Notes: generated by a model from the sequence alone, not told the origin. Counted from the first letter of the stretch, positions 1 through 14,869 are shown. The stretch: DNA of 64,000 bases from Ottelia alismoides (GCA_037367405.1 JAZKJV010007246.1:976501-1040500); one strand, 5' to 3'. Numbers and translations: made by a program.

Positions 1-2220
<2,220 letters not shown>

Positions 2221-2265
2221 CTCCCACCTTTATTTAATAGTGGGAAAGGAAGGAAAACAAAGGAG

Positions 2266-2349
2266 ATGATAGGCGTTGCTTCCTACCTGTCCCTCCTCTC
2301 CTCTCTTCCCCTCCAGCTCTTCCTAATCTGTTCCTCCATGGATCCTTGA
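2266..2349 (+). other. Upstream ORF, 27 codons, in bHLH leader
   Basis: An ATG at 2266 opens a 27-residue hydrophobic, Leu/Ser-rich peptide ending at TGA 2347-2349. A second in-frame ATG at 2338 gives only three codons before the same stop. It precedes the main ATG by about 95 bases and does not overlap it. It is real only if the transcript starts upstream of 2266. Confidence 0.35.
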
Positions 2350-2374
2350 AAAGATCACAACTTTCGGCACTTTT

Positions 2375-2380
2375 ATGTGA
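2375..2380 (+). other. AUG-stop minimal upstream ORF (ATGTGA)
   Basis: A start codon is followed directly by TGA, 63 bases before the main ATG. AUG-stop elements in plant leaders can stall ribosomes; the best known is AUGUAA in NIP5;1. Whether this UGA version does anything is inference. Confidence 0.4.
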
Positions 2381-2443
2381 TTGTGCTACTTGAGCTCTGC
2401 AGATTTGCTCGTTCTGGATTGTGGGTACAACGCAAAATCCGAG

Positions 2444-5400
2444 ATGTACGGCTCGCCGGCGATGAACAAGGACCTCAACCTGCCATTCCAGCTGTCTCTG
2501 TACCAGCAGGCGAAGGACGAGGATCCCCAGATGAGTTCAGGGATGCTGCGGTACCGCTCAGCCCCCAGTACGGTGCTCGGGGAGGTTTGCGAAGAGTTGC
2601 TCCCCACTCGGGCGTCAGGAACGGAGGCTGAAGCCATGTTCCCAAGGTTCGCAGCTCCCGACTCGAGGGATTACCATGGGGAGAAGCAGAACGGTTCTGC
2701 TTCTCATGGGGGCAACGGTGGCGGCTTTACCGGTACTCCATCTGCCACTGCCCCCCATGTGTTCTTCCAGTGGCATCAACCGCCACCCCAAGAACACGAC
2801 CAACATCAGCATCAACAGATGCAGAATCTTAGCAGTGGAGGCGGAGGCTCCAGTCTTCTACGGCACGGAAGCTCGCCCGCCGGTCTCTTTTTGAATCTAG
2901 ACGGCGACAACGGTACGCCGACTGACCTCTGTTTTCCTAACTGTGGATTTCCGGAGGTGCTCGCCGATCGAGAACCTTATCCTGGTTGGACAAATTTGCA
3001 GGGTTCGACGGAGCGAGGGCGATTGGGTCCGGCATGCCGAGCTTCGCGTCTCGGCAGGGGTCGCTGATGTCGCAGATCTCCGAGATAGGCACGGAGAGCA
3101 TCGGCGAGGAGAGTACGGAGGACGGCAGTGGGCGATGGTTCCTCTCGGGGTATCCGGTTGCTTCATGGGATGACACCGTCGTGCTTTCCGACAGCTTCGG
3201 CAAGAGGGTCCGGGATCCATCTGAAGTTCAGGTGAGTCCGTCCCTCCTTAATCTTGATTCTCAGTGACTTTTTAGCTAACTTGTTTTTTTTTACTTTTTA
3301 TAGTGAGAAATATCAGTACTATGTGTTCTGTACTGTAGGATTTGGTAACAAATATAGTAATTTTGAGGACAAATGAACAGAAAAAATTGCCCAATTGGGT
3401 GAACTTCTGATAGTGCATGTCAGACCCAACTGATGCTTTATTCCCGTCCCGTGTCAAATTAATATATAAATGGAGACTATTATCAAGTTAGATAGATTTG
3501 ATTTGGGAGGGGAAACTAAGGAATGTGATTGTGCGAGTTCCAGAATGTGGAAATGAGGAGCCACCACCATGCCCGGGCGGCCGGCCTCACGCATCAACTT
3601 AGCCTGCCGAAGAGTGCGGTTGACATGGCGGCGATGGAGAGGTACCTGCAGTTCCAAGACGCGGTGCCGTGCAAGGTCCGTGCCAAGCGCGGCTGTGCCA
3701 CTCATCCCAGGAGCATTGCTGAAAGGGTACACACACATCTCTCTCAATAGTATTTAAGTAGATTGCTTCTAAGCCATATTCTTTCACACGCATTGCTGCT
3801 GATTTATATATTGACTTAGATATGAACAATATCCTAGAGTCCCAATGCTGCAGAATAGAATGACGACACCTGTATCCGATCTTAAATCAGAAAAAAAATC
3901 ACCCATCATTAGTTTTGCCTCTGACAGACGTTTAATTTGCATCGAGGAAATAAACATTAATACTCATATCTCCAGGTGCATCAGAATGCGGGATGGATGG
4001 GATATGAAAGTGTAGTCTGCGATCATCTCTTTCCCCGTTTTGGCCTTTTCTTCCTCTCTACTATCACGTAGGCTCTGATCAAACTTGTCATAAGAACGAT
4101 AGCTCGTTGTTACTGTTCATATCCTTGTCCTGTATTACGTAATAAACTAAGCTACTTCGTTTTATTTCTATAAAAAAACAGCGACTTTCCTTATTAGGTA
4201 TGTCTCACATGCATGGGCTACAGAAAATTGTCCAGAGGCTTGTGACTATGATCCCTCTTACAAAAAATAAAATCCTAGATAGCTGCTATCAACTTGCATT
4301 GTTTCAGATTTACCGCATGCATCATCACATGTTTGTCTTGCATCGCAAAAATATTGGTATTAAACTACATATCATCGCGTGATCCAACGGTATAAACTCG
4401 AATTAAGACTACTTAATTAGATAAGGGTCATTTAAAACGTCTTAAATATGATTGTTTAAGTTGGAAGCACTACACCTTTCGACTGCGCATACACGTTCAT
4501 CTAAACTCTAGTCCAATGTTCGGGATTGAAACTTACTCCGATTAAACAATTAGCAACTACACCATGTTGGTCATTATTTTTGTTTTTGTTTTTTCTAAAG
4601 CAACTGAAATGGAACGGTTGCAAATGCTGTGTTCATCCAGGTGAGGAGGACGAGAATAAGCGAAAGAATAAAGAAATTGCAGGAACTGGTGCCCAACATG
4701 GATAAGGTATCATGAATTTTTTTAGAACATCGATATCTATATTAATCCACTACCAGAAAATTGGACTATACTTACTTTTTTTAAAATCCATTAGTAAATC
4801 AACCTCGATTAAATATAGTGATCACATTATTTGTTACGAAATTATTCTTATACTTGAAATTAGTGACAGAAAAATATCTATGCTGCATCATTAGCAACGA
4901 TCCATATAACAACACGTATCCATTTTTATTTTTCAAAAATTCAACTAACCGCTGCCAAATATATGACAATTAGCTGAAATTTCGAAATAACGGCTGATAA
5001 GCGCCATTATAAAAACCGTCGCTATTTTGAAAAAAAGAAATGGATCGCTAACTTCAAGTATAAAAATAATTTTGCAAAGAATAATCATTAACATATCACT
5101 ATACCTAATTTTATTGCAGTATTACAAACTTCTCTTTCCAAACGTTTGCGGATTTTCCTAATTTTTGGTGCTCCATTTAAATTGTACAGCAAACTAACAC
5201 CGCGGATATGTTGGATTTAGCAGTGGATTACATCAAGGATCTGCAAAGACAAGCCAAGGTTCGTATGTCACCCCACACAAAAGCAAAATATACGAGTACA
5301 AGCATTATACATGTATAACTACATGTTAATGGCTATGCCAAAATGGCTAGCCTTATCCCACTTAATGGCTGCATGGATTTGTGCTCAAATCTATATTGAA

Positions 5401-7113
5401 AGGTCCTACTATTTTTTAGTTGATGGTCGGCTACTTCATGCACTCAATAAAAAGGGGGGATTTGAACCCTGATCTTTTTGGACGGTAAGTACACTGCATT
5501 ACCACTAAACCATTGAAGTGGGTATGTTAATGGCTACGCACTATAATAAAACTGACTTGCAATAACAAATAATTTTAATACCATTTTTTTGAAAGAAAAA
5601 AGGGCATCCATCGTGTAGGTGATTTTCCAAAAACTCTACCTTTTATTCACCAAAATATAGTACAAATGTAGTGCTAGAAGCAACGAAATAATTCTACATG
5701 GGCGAACTTTTAGCTAGCGCCTTTGCGCAACACAATATATACTCTCACCATAACATCGTTCTTGCCTGAAGATCACGCCATTTCTAACCACCCATATGGT
5801 CCTGATCATTGCAAGTCGGTTCACACTCTCTTTCCTTATTCCATTCCAGTTTGCACCAATGGATTCTCAGAAACCAGAAACCCCGTCTATCACCACCATT
5901 GGATTTCCAAATAGCTATTGGGCCTCCATTGAGCTTCTGCTTCTGAAAACAAGTGATCTACATCCTAGCTATCCTCTTGGCATCGACAACAATCTGGATC
6001 CACCGTTTGCATGAAATGCACTAATCTGGCCCATGTGAACAACCTCCTCCTTCTCAACAACCACAAGAAAACCTTCACACGAACCGGTATTTTTCATTTA
6101 CTTAGCCTTCTATAGTCAGCTACACACTCCTGTCAAATTTTTTATGATAAATCTATAACAATAGTTACGTACTGTTTATTGTAAATTTAGCTTTTATTCT
6201 CATAATTAGAAGGTAATATCCGTTTTTAAATGTTAATACCGTGACAGATATGCGTTAGAAATTTTTTGTTAAATTTTATTTTAATCATTTTTAATTTCTC
6301 AACAATTATATGAAAAGTCAACAAATAACCGCTTGTATAGCATTGAATATGAAATTCGTCGTGAAGTTTACAAATCAGAAATAGCTTAATTGCAACTAGT
6401 GATATTAATTATTATAAACTTAATACTAAAAGATATGACAACACAGTAAATTATTCATTGTTGTAGGCTAATTTTGTTGCAATGACGAAACATGTGATTT
6501 TCTTTAACAATCATTAAATGTTCAATTGCATGCAGATATGTACACACTACCAGGTGCAATTTTTATGAAACCACAAAACTAGATTCTTACCAAACTTCCT
6601 ATCTTTATCGACATTATTCATTGATGTATCTAACATTCAAGCGATAGGATGTTGTGGGCATTCTTTACCAGAAAGAGATGTGTATTCCGTTGTTCATTTC
6701 GTTCAAAAGTCTTATTACGTGTTGGATGCATCGAACATGGATATTTTTATGTAGATGTCATATTCGAACGGCGCTGGTTATGTCCACAAGGCTGACTAGG
6801 ACAAAAAACAGCACAAGTAAGAATGATTTGCTGCTATATGCCACAAGATATGTATTCATGCACATATGCAACTATTTATATATCCATCCACACTCACATA
6901 AAGACATGATTAGTGTCTCCGTGTGCCTTCATTTGAAATGGTGGTAATGGACGTGATTACCACAACAGTGACAGTATCATATTTTTCTGGTTATCATATC
7001 AAGAGTCCTCGATGCATATTATGTACAGTAACAGTGATCCCTGAGGGTTTTTCTTACAGGCACTATCAGATAGCCGTGCAAATTGCGCTTGTTCCAGCAG
7101 GCATAAGCCGTAG
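2444..7113 (+). CDS. bHLH transcription factor, bHLH122/bHLH130 (FBH/AKS) subfamily
   Basis: A spliced gene of about 356 codons. Proposed coding segments: 2444-2912, 3002-3231, 3544-3726, 4641-4706, 5190-5258 and 7060-7113 (stop TAG), all with GT-AG borders; introns after 3231, 3726, 4706 and 5258 are phase 0. The N-terminus begins MYGSP and has the subfamily block GMLRYRSAPSTVLGEVCE (around residue 30), then a low-complexity Gly/His/Gln region and SLMSQISEIG. The basic region (RAKRGCATHPRSIAER, then VRRTRISER) is split by an intron and keeps the His, Glu and Arg used for E-box/G-box contact. Helix-loop-helix follows (KKLQELVPNMDK, TADMLDLAVDYIKDLQ), and the C-terminus ends in the family-type Cys-containing tail (SRANCACSSRHKP). 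Arabidopsis relatives are nuclear factors that activate CONSTANS or KAT1 and are phosphorylated in ABA signalling; that role is inferred by family. ATG 2444 is the first in-frame ATG; upstream frame extension lacks one. The oddity is the 89-nt segment at 2913-3001. Confidence 0.9.
2913..3001 (+). other. Putative 89-nt mini-intron inside bHLH exon 1
   Basis: The upstream coding frame (frame 2) runs into RLGRGR and a stop, while the conserved SLMSQISEIG block lies in frame 1. Removing 2913-3001 (donor CG|GTACGC, acceptor TTTGCAG|GG, branch-like CTAAC at 2937-2941) restores the frame exactly and creates the junction DNGF, which resembles family members. The other reading is an 89-bp insertion or a frameshifted allele. 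Confidence 0.55.
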
Positions 7114-7807
7114 ATTCCAACCTTATTAAATCAACATGCCAACTTGAAGAATATATCGGTAGATTGGATTTGGAGACGACCCATAGTATGTTTTTTTTAG
7201 CACTAGTGTCTGCCAGAAAGGTGGGAGCAAGTGGTGGTCTACGGGGAGAGGAGGAGGAAGAAGAAGAAAGGGAGCAATTGGTTTCCACTGTTCTTCTCAA
7301 GTGGAATTTTTTGTCAACAACAGAGGAAATCAAGATAACTGTTTGTTTTGTGTGTAGGGGTTGTCTTTATTTAAAGGGAGGAGTGACCAATTGGTATCAT
7401 GTTGTATGTAAAACCTTTTTGCTTTCATTACTTCTCTGGGTTATGTTGACCTTTTTTTTTATTCCCATTTGCCTATGTGTGGTACAGTACGACACTGGAA
7501 GAATACTGGTGTTTAGTACATTCAAGTTTCCGTCTTCGGTGGTTGATGCTTCATTTCTCTTAAAAAGATATCTGGTTAAGAAGTGTTAAACCTTGATTGT
7601 TATTGCATCAGTAACAATCTCATGTGAAAAACTTGATTTTTTTTAATTTACTGTCAGGAAATTTCATCCTGATCTTCTGGCCGTAATATGTCAATATAAT
7701 GGAATAAGATTTGCTAGTGCGATCAATGAGTAGGTAGGATTGTCTATGGAGCCAAACAAGTTGATAAGTGCTTGAACTGCTATAGTTGAAACATTAGAGT
7801 TACATTG
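7114..7807 (+). other. bHLH 3' UTR and downstream flank up to element A
   Basis: Non-coding by inspection. It holds a GA-rich tract (about 7240-7272) and an open frame of 141 codons (7164-7589) with no recognisable domain, which I take as chance. No canonical AATAAA is obvious; the 3' end of the transcript is probably within this interval. Confidence 0.4.
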
Positions 7808-10800
7808 TGTTTAAGCCAAAAATATAGATGTCTTATGTTCCACACAAGACGGGAACACAATAGTCGAATTAACCACACGAAATTCGGATGAAAATAACAA
7901 TTAACCCAAAATAAATGCACAAGCAGGGAAATAAATGTGGAGTTAAATTTGATTTTATTAAACTCTGCAAAAGATGTGTATAGTGCAAGTAGTGTAGAGT
8001 GTCGACCATAGGGAGCAAGCAAGATAAATCGGGGCAATGAAGCACAAAATGGACTGTGAACTATGTGTTTATCAATTTTATGTGGGTTTTAAATTTTTTA
8101 TTTTTAATTTTTTATTTCATTATTTATTTATATTTTTATATATAGATTTTTAATTTCGGATTTTTTATTTCCTTTTTATACTTTATATTTTTTACATTCT
8201 CTTTTTCTATTAAGATATAAATAAAGCTACATATAATGTCTATATACAAAGAGAGGCTAGGATTGATACAAAAATAAGTAAAAATATGAAAAATAAAGAA
8301 AAAAAATATTTTTTAGTTTTAGATATCTTTTACTATTTTTGTAGGTTTTTAGGAAATTTTGACAATTTTCAATTATTTTAATGTCAAAAATACCCAAAAT
8401 TAGGGTTAAAATCAATTGCCGAAATAAAAATGGAGATGAAAAATAGTAAAAAGTAGCAAACTTTCTCCAAATAAATTTAAATATAAAGATAATAATAATA
8501 AATTCAAAAATAGAAATTATATTTTTGTGTTTTTTAGGGATTTTTATTATTCTATAAAGGTTTTAATGGTTTTTCTATTTTTGAGTTTTTTTACACTTTT
8601 TAGTGATTTTTGGTATGAAGTTGTAAAATAAGTAAATAAATAAGAATGTTTTTTGAATTTTCAAAATTTTTTATAATTTTTATATATTTTCTTTTGCAAA
8701 TAGGGACAAAATAGATGTTTTATTTTTTATAAATATTAAAAGATTCAAAATGAAAAATAAAAAATGCACATGAAAGAGAAAGGCAACAGGAAGCTACTCT
8801 TATTTTTTTGGGAATTTTTCAAGTTATATAGATGTATGAAATAAATACATGAAATAAATAGAAACTACACTACTGATAAGGCATAAATGTAATTAGTAGA
8901 AAGCTTAGTGGTCGATGTGTAATTTTCAAAAAACTTCATAATGCACACAAAAAGTTACAAGACCCAGATAAAATACGCAAAGCCCCAAGGGCCTCCATGC
9001 AAAATGCGTAACTCACATGCTTGAATACATGAGCCACACTAGTATGGACCTAGATGTAAATTTCAGAAACTTCAAGGGCTCTGCTGCAATTCTGCCAAAA
9101 AATTATAATTGAAATAGAATGTTTTCAGACTATATGGAAATAAACAAAACCTCAGGGGTCCCACTGCAAAATCGCCACCTCATGTGATGCGTTACATGAG
9201 GTGATGTGGCGTGGATCGGAATATAATTATAGGAAATTCAGGGTTTTTTTTAAACATTACAAAAATATTATAACACTCGAGGAAAGTTATAGGCTATTTA
9301 ATAAATACATAAAACAGTTGGGCTAAGATGCAAAATGCCCAAGCCTTGGACGCGATCGAACAATAGGGAGCTGCACACTTGACACGTGGAAGCTCAGGCG
9401 TGATGATACCCCTTCGCAAATAAGTGGGTAGGATTAGATCCTGGCCCTTGATCATATGGCTGTTGCGTGGGAAGATCGAACGGTGGCTTTGCATCTCCAA
9501 GAACTCGTTCGAAATCGATGGCATAGAGGGGCGGAGAATGAACTGGTGAAGAACTCCGGCGAGGTGAACTTCACCAAGCCCGATCTTCCTCCTCCAACAC
9601 TCTTTTAAGCTCCAAAAATACCAGGGATGCTTCTGTTGTGGTCCTCTAGGTGCCGGTGGTGTCAAAAGGGACCGATGCTCATCGGAGCTCTCCTACGACG
9701 GGAAGGTTGAGGAGGAGCTCCGGGTCGCTCCGAAAATCACCTATAGACGTTGTCGTGCTTCGAGACCTGTAAGAAAGAGTCAAGAGGGTTGTGGACAAAT
9801 TGTCGCAACCCTTCAATCAGTGAAAAAGGGGTGTATGATGGTCGTGCAAAAATAAAAAAAGGAAATGGAACTAGGGTTTCTCTAAACTAGGAAATGCAGA
9901 AAAGGGGCATGAAAAACACCTCACTTGGTTGGAGCCAAGGAAGAAGAACCTCACGGCGGCGGCGACTGCCGGAGATGATGGAGACCACCTAAAACTTTGC
10001 CGGAGCTTGCTCCAAGTAGCTGGGGATGCGTCTCATCGCGTGATTCCAAACCAACTCAGAGGAAGTCGCAGCTAGGACAAAAGAGGTTCAAAATTTGAGT
10101 GGAAGAGAGGGGTCACTGTGTACAGGTGGTCGACGGGGCTCAAAGACCGAAGGAGATGAGGCGAATCGATGATTCATTCCCGAAGGAGAGCAACTGGTGT
10201 GAAAGAGCATTCTACGAGGAGAAAAAAATCGTGAAGGCATCAACATGAAATGGTGCAAGGTGCGACCTCAAAAAATCTGAGAAAATGGGCGAAAATCAAG
10301 GTCTGACACAAGGCAGAAGGGTTGGTTAGAGAGTTTACCCGTGGTTAACTCTCCGACGCTCCTAGTTGGTCCACGTGGACCAGCCATGAAAAGGCCTGAA
10401 AAATTATTTAGAAATTCAATTAAAATTAATAAGAGATTTTATTCATTTAAGGTTATAAAATAAAAAAATTAATTATTTTATAAAGTATTTTATTATGATT
10501 TTTATGTATTTTTTTGAGATAATTAATTACAAGTTACTTTTTGAGGGCTATATATAGGTATATTCATCTATATATTTTAGTCTTTTATTTTTTTATATTT
10601 TGATTTTATTAATTTGGTTTATAATATTATATATTTATAACTTATCTTGATACAATTAAATATATTTTTATTTTATGATATATTATATACACTTAATAAA
10701 GAGATGAATTCTTTATGTATGTATAGTTATAGGTATTTTACCTTTGTATTTTCTATTGGTATTTTATTTTAGCGTTTTCTTATTGTTTTTATTCCTATTT

Positions 10801-11532
10801 TAATATGGACATAAATAAAAATAAAATTTACAAAATTATAAAAATATAAAATTATAAAAATCATGAATAATAATAAAATGAATATTTTAATCGATATAAC
10901 TATACAGGGGTCCAAAACCTAACTTTCACACCATAACTCTAAAAAATATGAATCCACCTTCATTATATAACTTATTAAAAGTTATATACAATTAAAGATA
11001 TTTTGATATATTTTGAGTTTTTATTTGAGAGATATGAATATGAGAATTTGGAATTTTGGAAATTTATTCAGATTGTAACTTTTTATATATATATATATAT
11101 TATTTTTGTACGAAATAAATTTTTTATTTTTCTATATTTAATTATCTACAACTTTAATGTTCAAAATTTCTTTACTTGAAGTATAAAAAGTAGAACTAAA
11201 AATAGGTCTCTAAAATGAATGAAAAATAAATTAAATAAAAGGAATTTTTATTGAATTTTTGCCCTTATCTCCCCCTACGTTATTCCTTGTCAACATAGTC
11301 ATCGAATTGTCTAGATCTCGGGGATTAGGATCGTAGAATGTCTTCAATATTTTATTCATTTCCTTTTCATTTCTTTATTCTATAATTTTGGCATTAAAAG
11401 CCATACTTTATAAACTTTTTACATAATGATGCATGAATGCTAAAATGTCTATATTTAAGGTATTTACATGCATTTACTAGGGTTTTTAAGGCCAAAATGG
11501 TAGAATAAAGATGATGTAACAGAGATTCATCA
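7808..11532 (-). repeat. Element A 3' LTR
   Basis: Matches 16174-22909 in order along its length, excluding the LINE. In element orientation it begins TGATGAATCTCTG at 11532 and ends near 7808. It has AT-rich outer parts and a GC-rich middle (about 9300-10400) containing a predicted intron (9924 to 9767). Relative to the right LTR it lacks about 70 bp inside that intron. Confidence 0.85.
9767..9924 (-). other. Predicted intron in element A 3' LTR
   Basis: On the minus strand a donor CCAA|GTGAGG at 9924 and an acceptor with a strong pyrimidine tract, CTCTTTCTTACAG, ending at 9767. The homologous right LTR keeps both sites (18350 and 18124, 227 nt). No coding sequence flanks it, so it would be a leader intron. 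Confidence 0.5.
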
Positions 11533-11545
11533 TCCCCCTATACTT
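11533..11545 (-). promoter_or_regulatory. Element A polypurine tract
   Basis: The minus strand reads AAGTATAGGGGGA and abuts the 3' LTR start, the expected place for the plus-strand primer in reverse transcription. The same core recurs in the internal hairpin array of this element. Confidence 0.85.
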
Positions 11546-13500
11546 GCCTTTGCTAGTCCCTACAAACACTTATGCAATAAGTGTAGAAAAGAAAAGCAAA
11601 GAAAAGAAAAAAGGAAGAAAGATGGATTAATTTTTTTTTTATCAAACTTGTCTTCACAAAATCAAAGTTTGGAACTTATGTTGGGCCTTTGAAATTTTAG
11701 TGCAGGCTGAATCTTAATAGGAATCAGATTTGAAATCCAACAGCCTTCGAAAATCCCAAAACTTTGCTTAAGTCCCCTTAATAGCCAGGTCAGAATACTT
11801 CAATTCATACTCAAACCCTTATGACTATGGATATGACTCGTACAATGTAAGTGATAATGGCTCTCCCCAACTTAATTGACAAAGAGACTGACTTCTCCAG
11901 TATGACGACCCAATGATTCCCCAACCCAATAATTCCTTCCTCGAGGAATGGGGTATTTTCTTCTAAGTTCAAGTAACAACCAGATCAAGAGGAAGGGGTG
12001 AAGAGAAGAATGGACGGTAGCCAGGTAGCTACCTATCCTACGATGCCAGACCAGTGTAGTCAAGTCATCTAGCTGTAGGCTCACATGATTTGACTTTGAT
12101 GCTCAAGCTTGTTTATTGACTATACAATTATATACACTCCGATAGGCATTTTATTTTTAAACAGACATGCCTACTTTTTTGGAGTTTTTACTTTTTTCTC
12201 TTTTTAAATACTACGTACAACAAAATTTACATAAGGATTTTTTCCTCTTGAGCCAATAGACTATCCCTCTTTTGAAGCATTATTGCAACCCACACTCTCC
12301 TGTCTTCAGAATTCATCATCACTAAACAGGTTGAGGTGCACTTCCCTCCCTAGAGGAGGATAAATGTTTCCACTTGTGTCCGTCTCATACCGTCAAATCC
12401 AATCCCATCACCACTCCAACTGAGTTGAGCCAAGTGAAAGGCGCATGTGTCCAAGTGAGATCATTATCAACAAGAGCCACGCGTATGCTCCGAAATACTC
12501 TACTTAGGCAGTCAAGAATCCATTGAATCAAGTCTCATGATTCTTAAAGAATTAAGTCAGAAGTACCTCAATTCCAGTTCCTATAAGGTTTGTGTTAATT
12601 AGGTAGATTTAAGGTCCAACCAAGGTCTAATCTTCGGATTTTACTTAGACTTGTTCAATAATAAAACTCAATTCGAAAAATATTAATGCTATGCAAATGC
12701 TATGCAGAATGTTGTAAATATTTTGGTGACGCAATTTTTCTAAGATTTTGAAATTTTAATGGATTTTGGAAAAGATGATGCATATGCATTTTTTGGATTT
12801 TTCAAAAGATTTTGCAAATGTTTTTAGTATTTTAGTTTTGCAAATGGTCTGGGCTTTTTGAAAACAAAAGATTTTGGCCAAAAACTATGTAAAAATATTT
12901 ACACGGAGATGCCTCTTATATTTGTAAGAATTAGATTTTTAAGAATTTACAAGGGGTAAGTGGTCAATTTTATAGGCATATATACAATTTATTAAATAAT
13001 TTTAGTGTGATGTATATATTCCTCAAACTTATTTGAAAATCTTTTTTCAAACAATTTTTGGAAACTATAGTTCAAAATAATTTTTACAAATATTTACACA
13101 CAGTTGAAAATCATTTTGCAAAGGTTTTTCAAATAGTATATATATAGAATTTTCAAAATATTTTGGCAACAATTTTCTAAATATTTGCAAATAGTTTTTC
13201 AAACCTTTTTATTCCATACAAAGAAAATAATTTTTCAAACAAAACAATTTTACAAAGGTTTGAAACTATATAACAAAACGTTTTCCAAATAGTTTTCAAA
13301 AGATTTTTCAAAAGGTTTTTCAAACCATTTTTCAAACATTTTGCACAAAATATTTTTACCTGATTTATTAATCATTAAATACAAAAGAATTTGAAGAATA
13401 ATCAACATCTTTTATTAAGTGATTTTAGTGCATTTAATAGTATTTTTAGCCATAATTATTGATAAAAATGTGAAAGTACGAGTTATGGCTAAAGTATATA
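11546..13500 (-). other. Element A conserved 3' non-coding region
   Basis: No convincing gene. Blocks match element D in the same order: around 11880-12090 with D 39160-39360, around 12240-12300 with D 38960-39010, and around 12550-12640 with D 38590-38700. The 12640-13480 part is AT-rich with many short TTTTCAAA/AAATATTT-type repeats. A 70-codon frame at 11872-12084 aligns loosely with a D frame at 39164-39358 (DLxTLV…RI…), probably conserved DNA, not a protein. Confidence 0.6.
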
Positions 13501-13518
13501 CGAAGTATATACGACCCA

Positions 13519-14116
13519 CCCCCCTATAGTTAGCTTGAGCTATGTCCTCATAGATCAGAGAGACAAGAGAAGACATAACAAGTACTAAGTTTAGAAAAGT
13601 CTAAACAATAAACGAATGGATAAATGAATGGACGAATGAGAAGTTGATTGTCCCCCTATACTTATGATCAAATAATCCTAAGTATAGCATATTGTAAACT
13701 AAGCAGGGAGGGTCAAGCGTGGGAATGAACAGATCGTACTCAGATTGTCTCCCCTTATACTTAGGATAAGATATCCCTATGTATAGACAAGAAGAGTAGA
13801 CTATGGAGTGGACCAAAGAATGAAAGAACTCAGGGTGCACACCCCCTATACATAGGACAAAGTACATCCTAAGTATAGAAGACTGATAAAAAGTGGTTAC
13901 ACCTTTTTGGTAGAAAAAGGAAATAGAAAAGAAAAAGAAGAAAAGAGATTTGAAGATGGAAGAAGATAGAGGAGGATGTACACACCACTCCCCCTATACT
14001 TAGGGTAAAAGAAGCACTACGTATAAGCAACAACAAGAGTGATGAAACAGAATGAAGAGTGAATACTCGGCTCGTCTATCCCACCTATACTCAGGACAAA
14101 GCATGTCCTAAGCAAG
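13519..14116 (-). repeat. Element A array of six PPT-like hairpins
   Basis: Units start near 13519, 13652, 13750, 13851, 13990 and 14081. In element orientation each reads roughly CTATACTTAGG, a loop, CCTAAGTATAG and a G-run, so each arm pair can fold into a stem and each ends with the PPT sequence. Several arms carry mismatches. Confidence 0.85.
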
Positions 14117-14624
14117 GAACACATGAGAATGGGGTGGATGAGAAATACATAAGATAGATGGAGGTAAATAAAAGTGGATATACAACAGAGTGGATGTACA
14201 GAGAATCAAGAATGCTGAAAGCATACCTTCTTGCGGGACTGCTAAGGGTAGATCTGATATGTCGTAGCTCAACATCGGGGTCCTCGGATGACACTAACCG
14301 ATCAGGGTCAACAGGGTGAGGGTCCTTAGTGGCCCTAGGGTAAGGAGGCACAGACTGGTCAATGAAAGAAGTACGACTAGGTCCAGTCGTGGGTATCTCG
14401 CAAATGTCATAGTGGGAAAGGACGAACTCATCATCGGAAGAAGTGTAGTCAGTATCGTCCTGCGAGGTCTCATCTAGATCAAAACCGAAAGGAACGAACT
14501 CATTAGTGGAAGTAGTAGAATCATGTTCATCCCATACAATCTCAAATGGGTCATCTTTCTCATCAAAAAGACCGAATTCCTGAATAAAAGCAATAAGATC
14601 AAATTCGGCCTTGGTCTCATCCAT
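14091..14624 (-). pseudogene. Element A acidic ORF (protease-RT linker remnant?)
   Basis: 177 codons, Asp/Glu/Ser-rich in the first two thirds and hydrophobic at the end, where it runs into the first hairpin. It follows the protease remnant and precedes the hairpin array, where an autonomous element has RT, RNase H and integrase. A similar acidic stretch joins protease to RT in element E (63620-63930), so I infer that A kept the linker and lost the rest of pol. There is no domain match I can name. Confidence 0.45.
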
Positions 14625-14869
14625 CTTTTCCCTCAGCTCAATGGTATCAATCGTGGAAATCCCGTGGATGTCATCAACACATTGCCAAGTCCGAGAAGAA
14701 GGAACTCCAAGGTCGATGCTTTCCAGGTCTTCCTCCTTGGAGAGAAATTCTTAGGTCTTAGTGGAATCCAAGATACAACAAAAGTCTCTAATAGTCTCCT
14801 CAAGGTCACGGTCCTCAGGATCAGCTAGAATCAATGAAGGTGCATGAGGTGCAGTTCTCTGGTCAGTAA

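Larger units (their letters stand above)
2221..2443 (+). promoter_or_regulatory. Probable core promoter and 5' leader of the bHLH gene
   Basis: A TATA-like TTTATTTAAT lies at 2229-2238, about 205 bases upstream of the first in-frame ATG. It is followed by a CT-rich leader (about 2281-2330), as is common in plant 5' UTRs. If transcription starts about 30 bases after the TATA-like box, the leader carries two upstream ORFs, listed separately. The start site is inferred; no cap-site evidence is available. Confidence 0.45.

Noticed and set aside
2381..2443. N-terminal extension of the bHLH frame
   Set aside because: The extension starts at TTG, not ATG; family proteins begin MYGSP, which fits ATG 2444.
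7164..7589. 141-codon ORF after the bHLH gene
   Set aside because: Low-complexity GA-rich start and no recognisable domain; probably 3' UTR or flank.
11872..12084. A conserved small protein shared by A and D (39164-39358)
   Set aside because: The frames align only loosely and the homologous stretch in C is not open; conserved DNA is the simpler reading.
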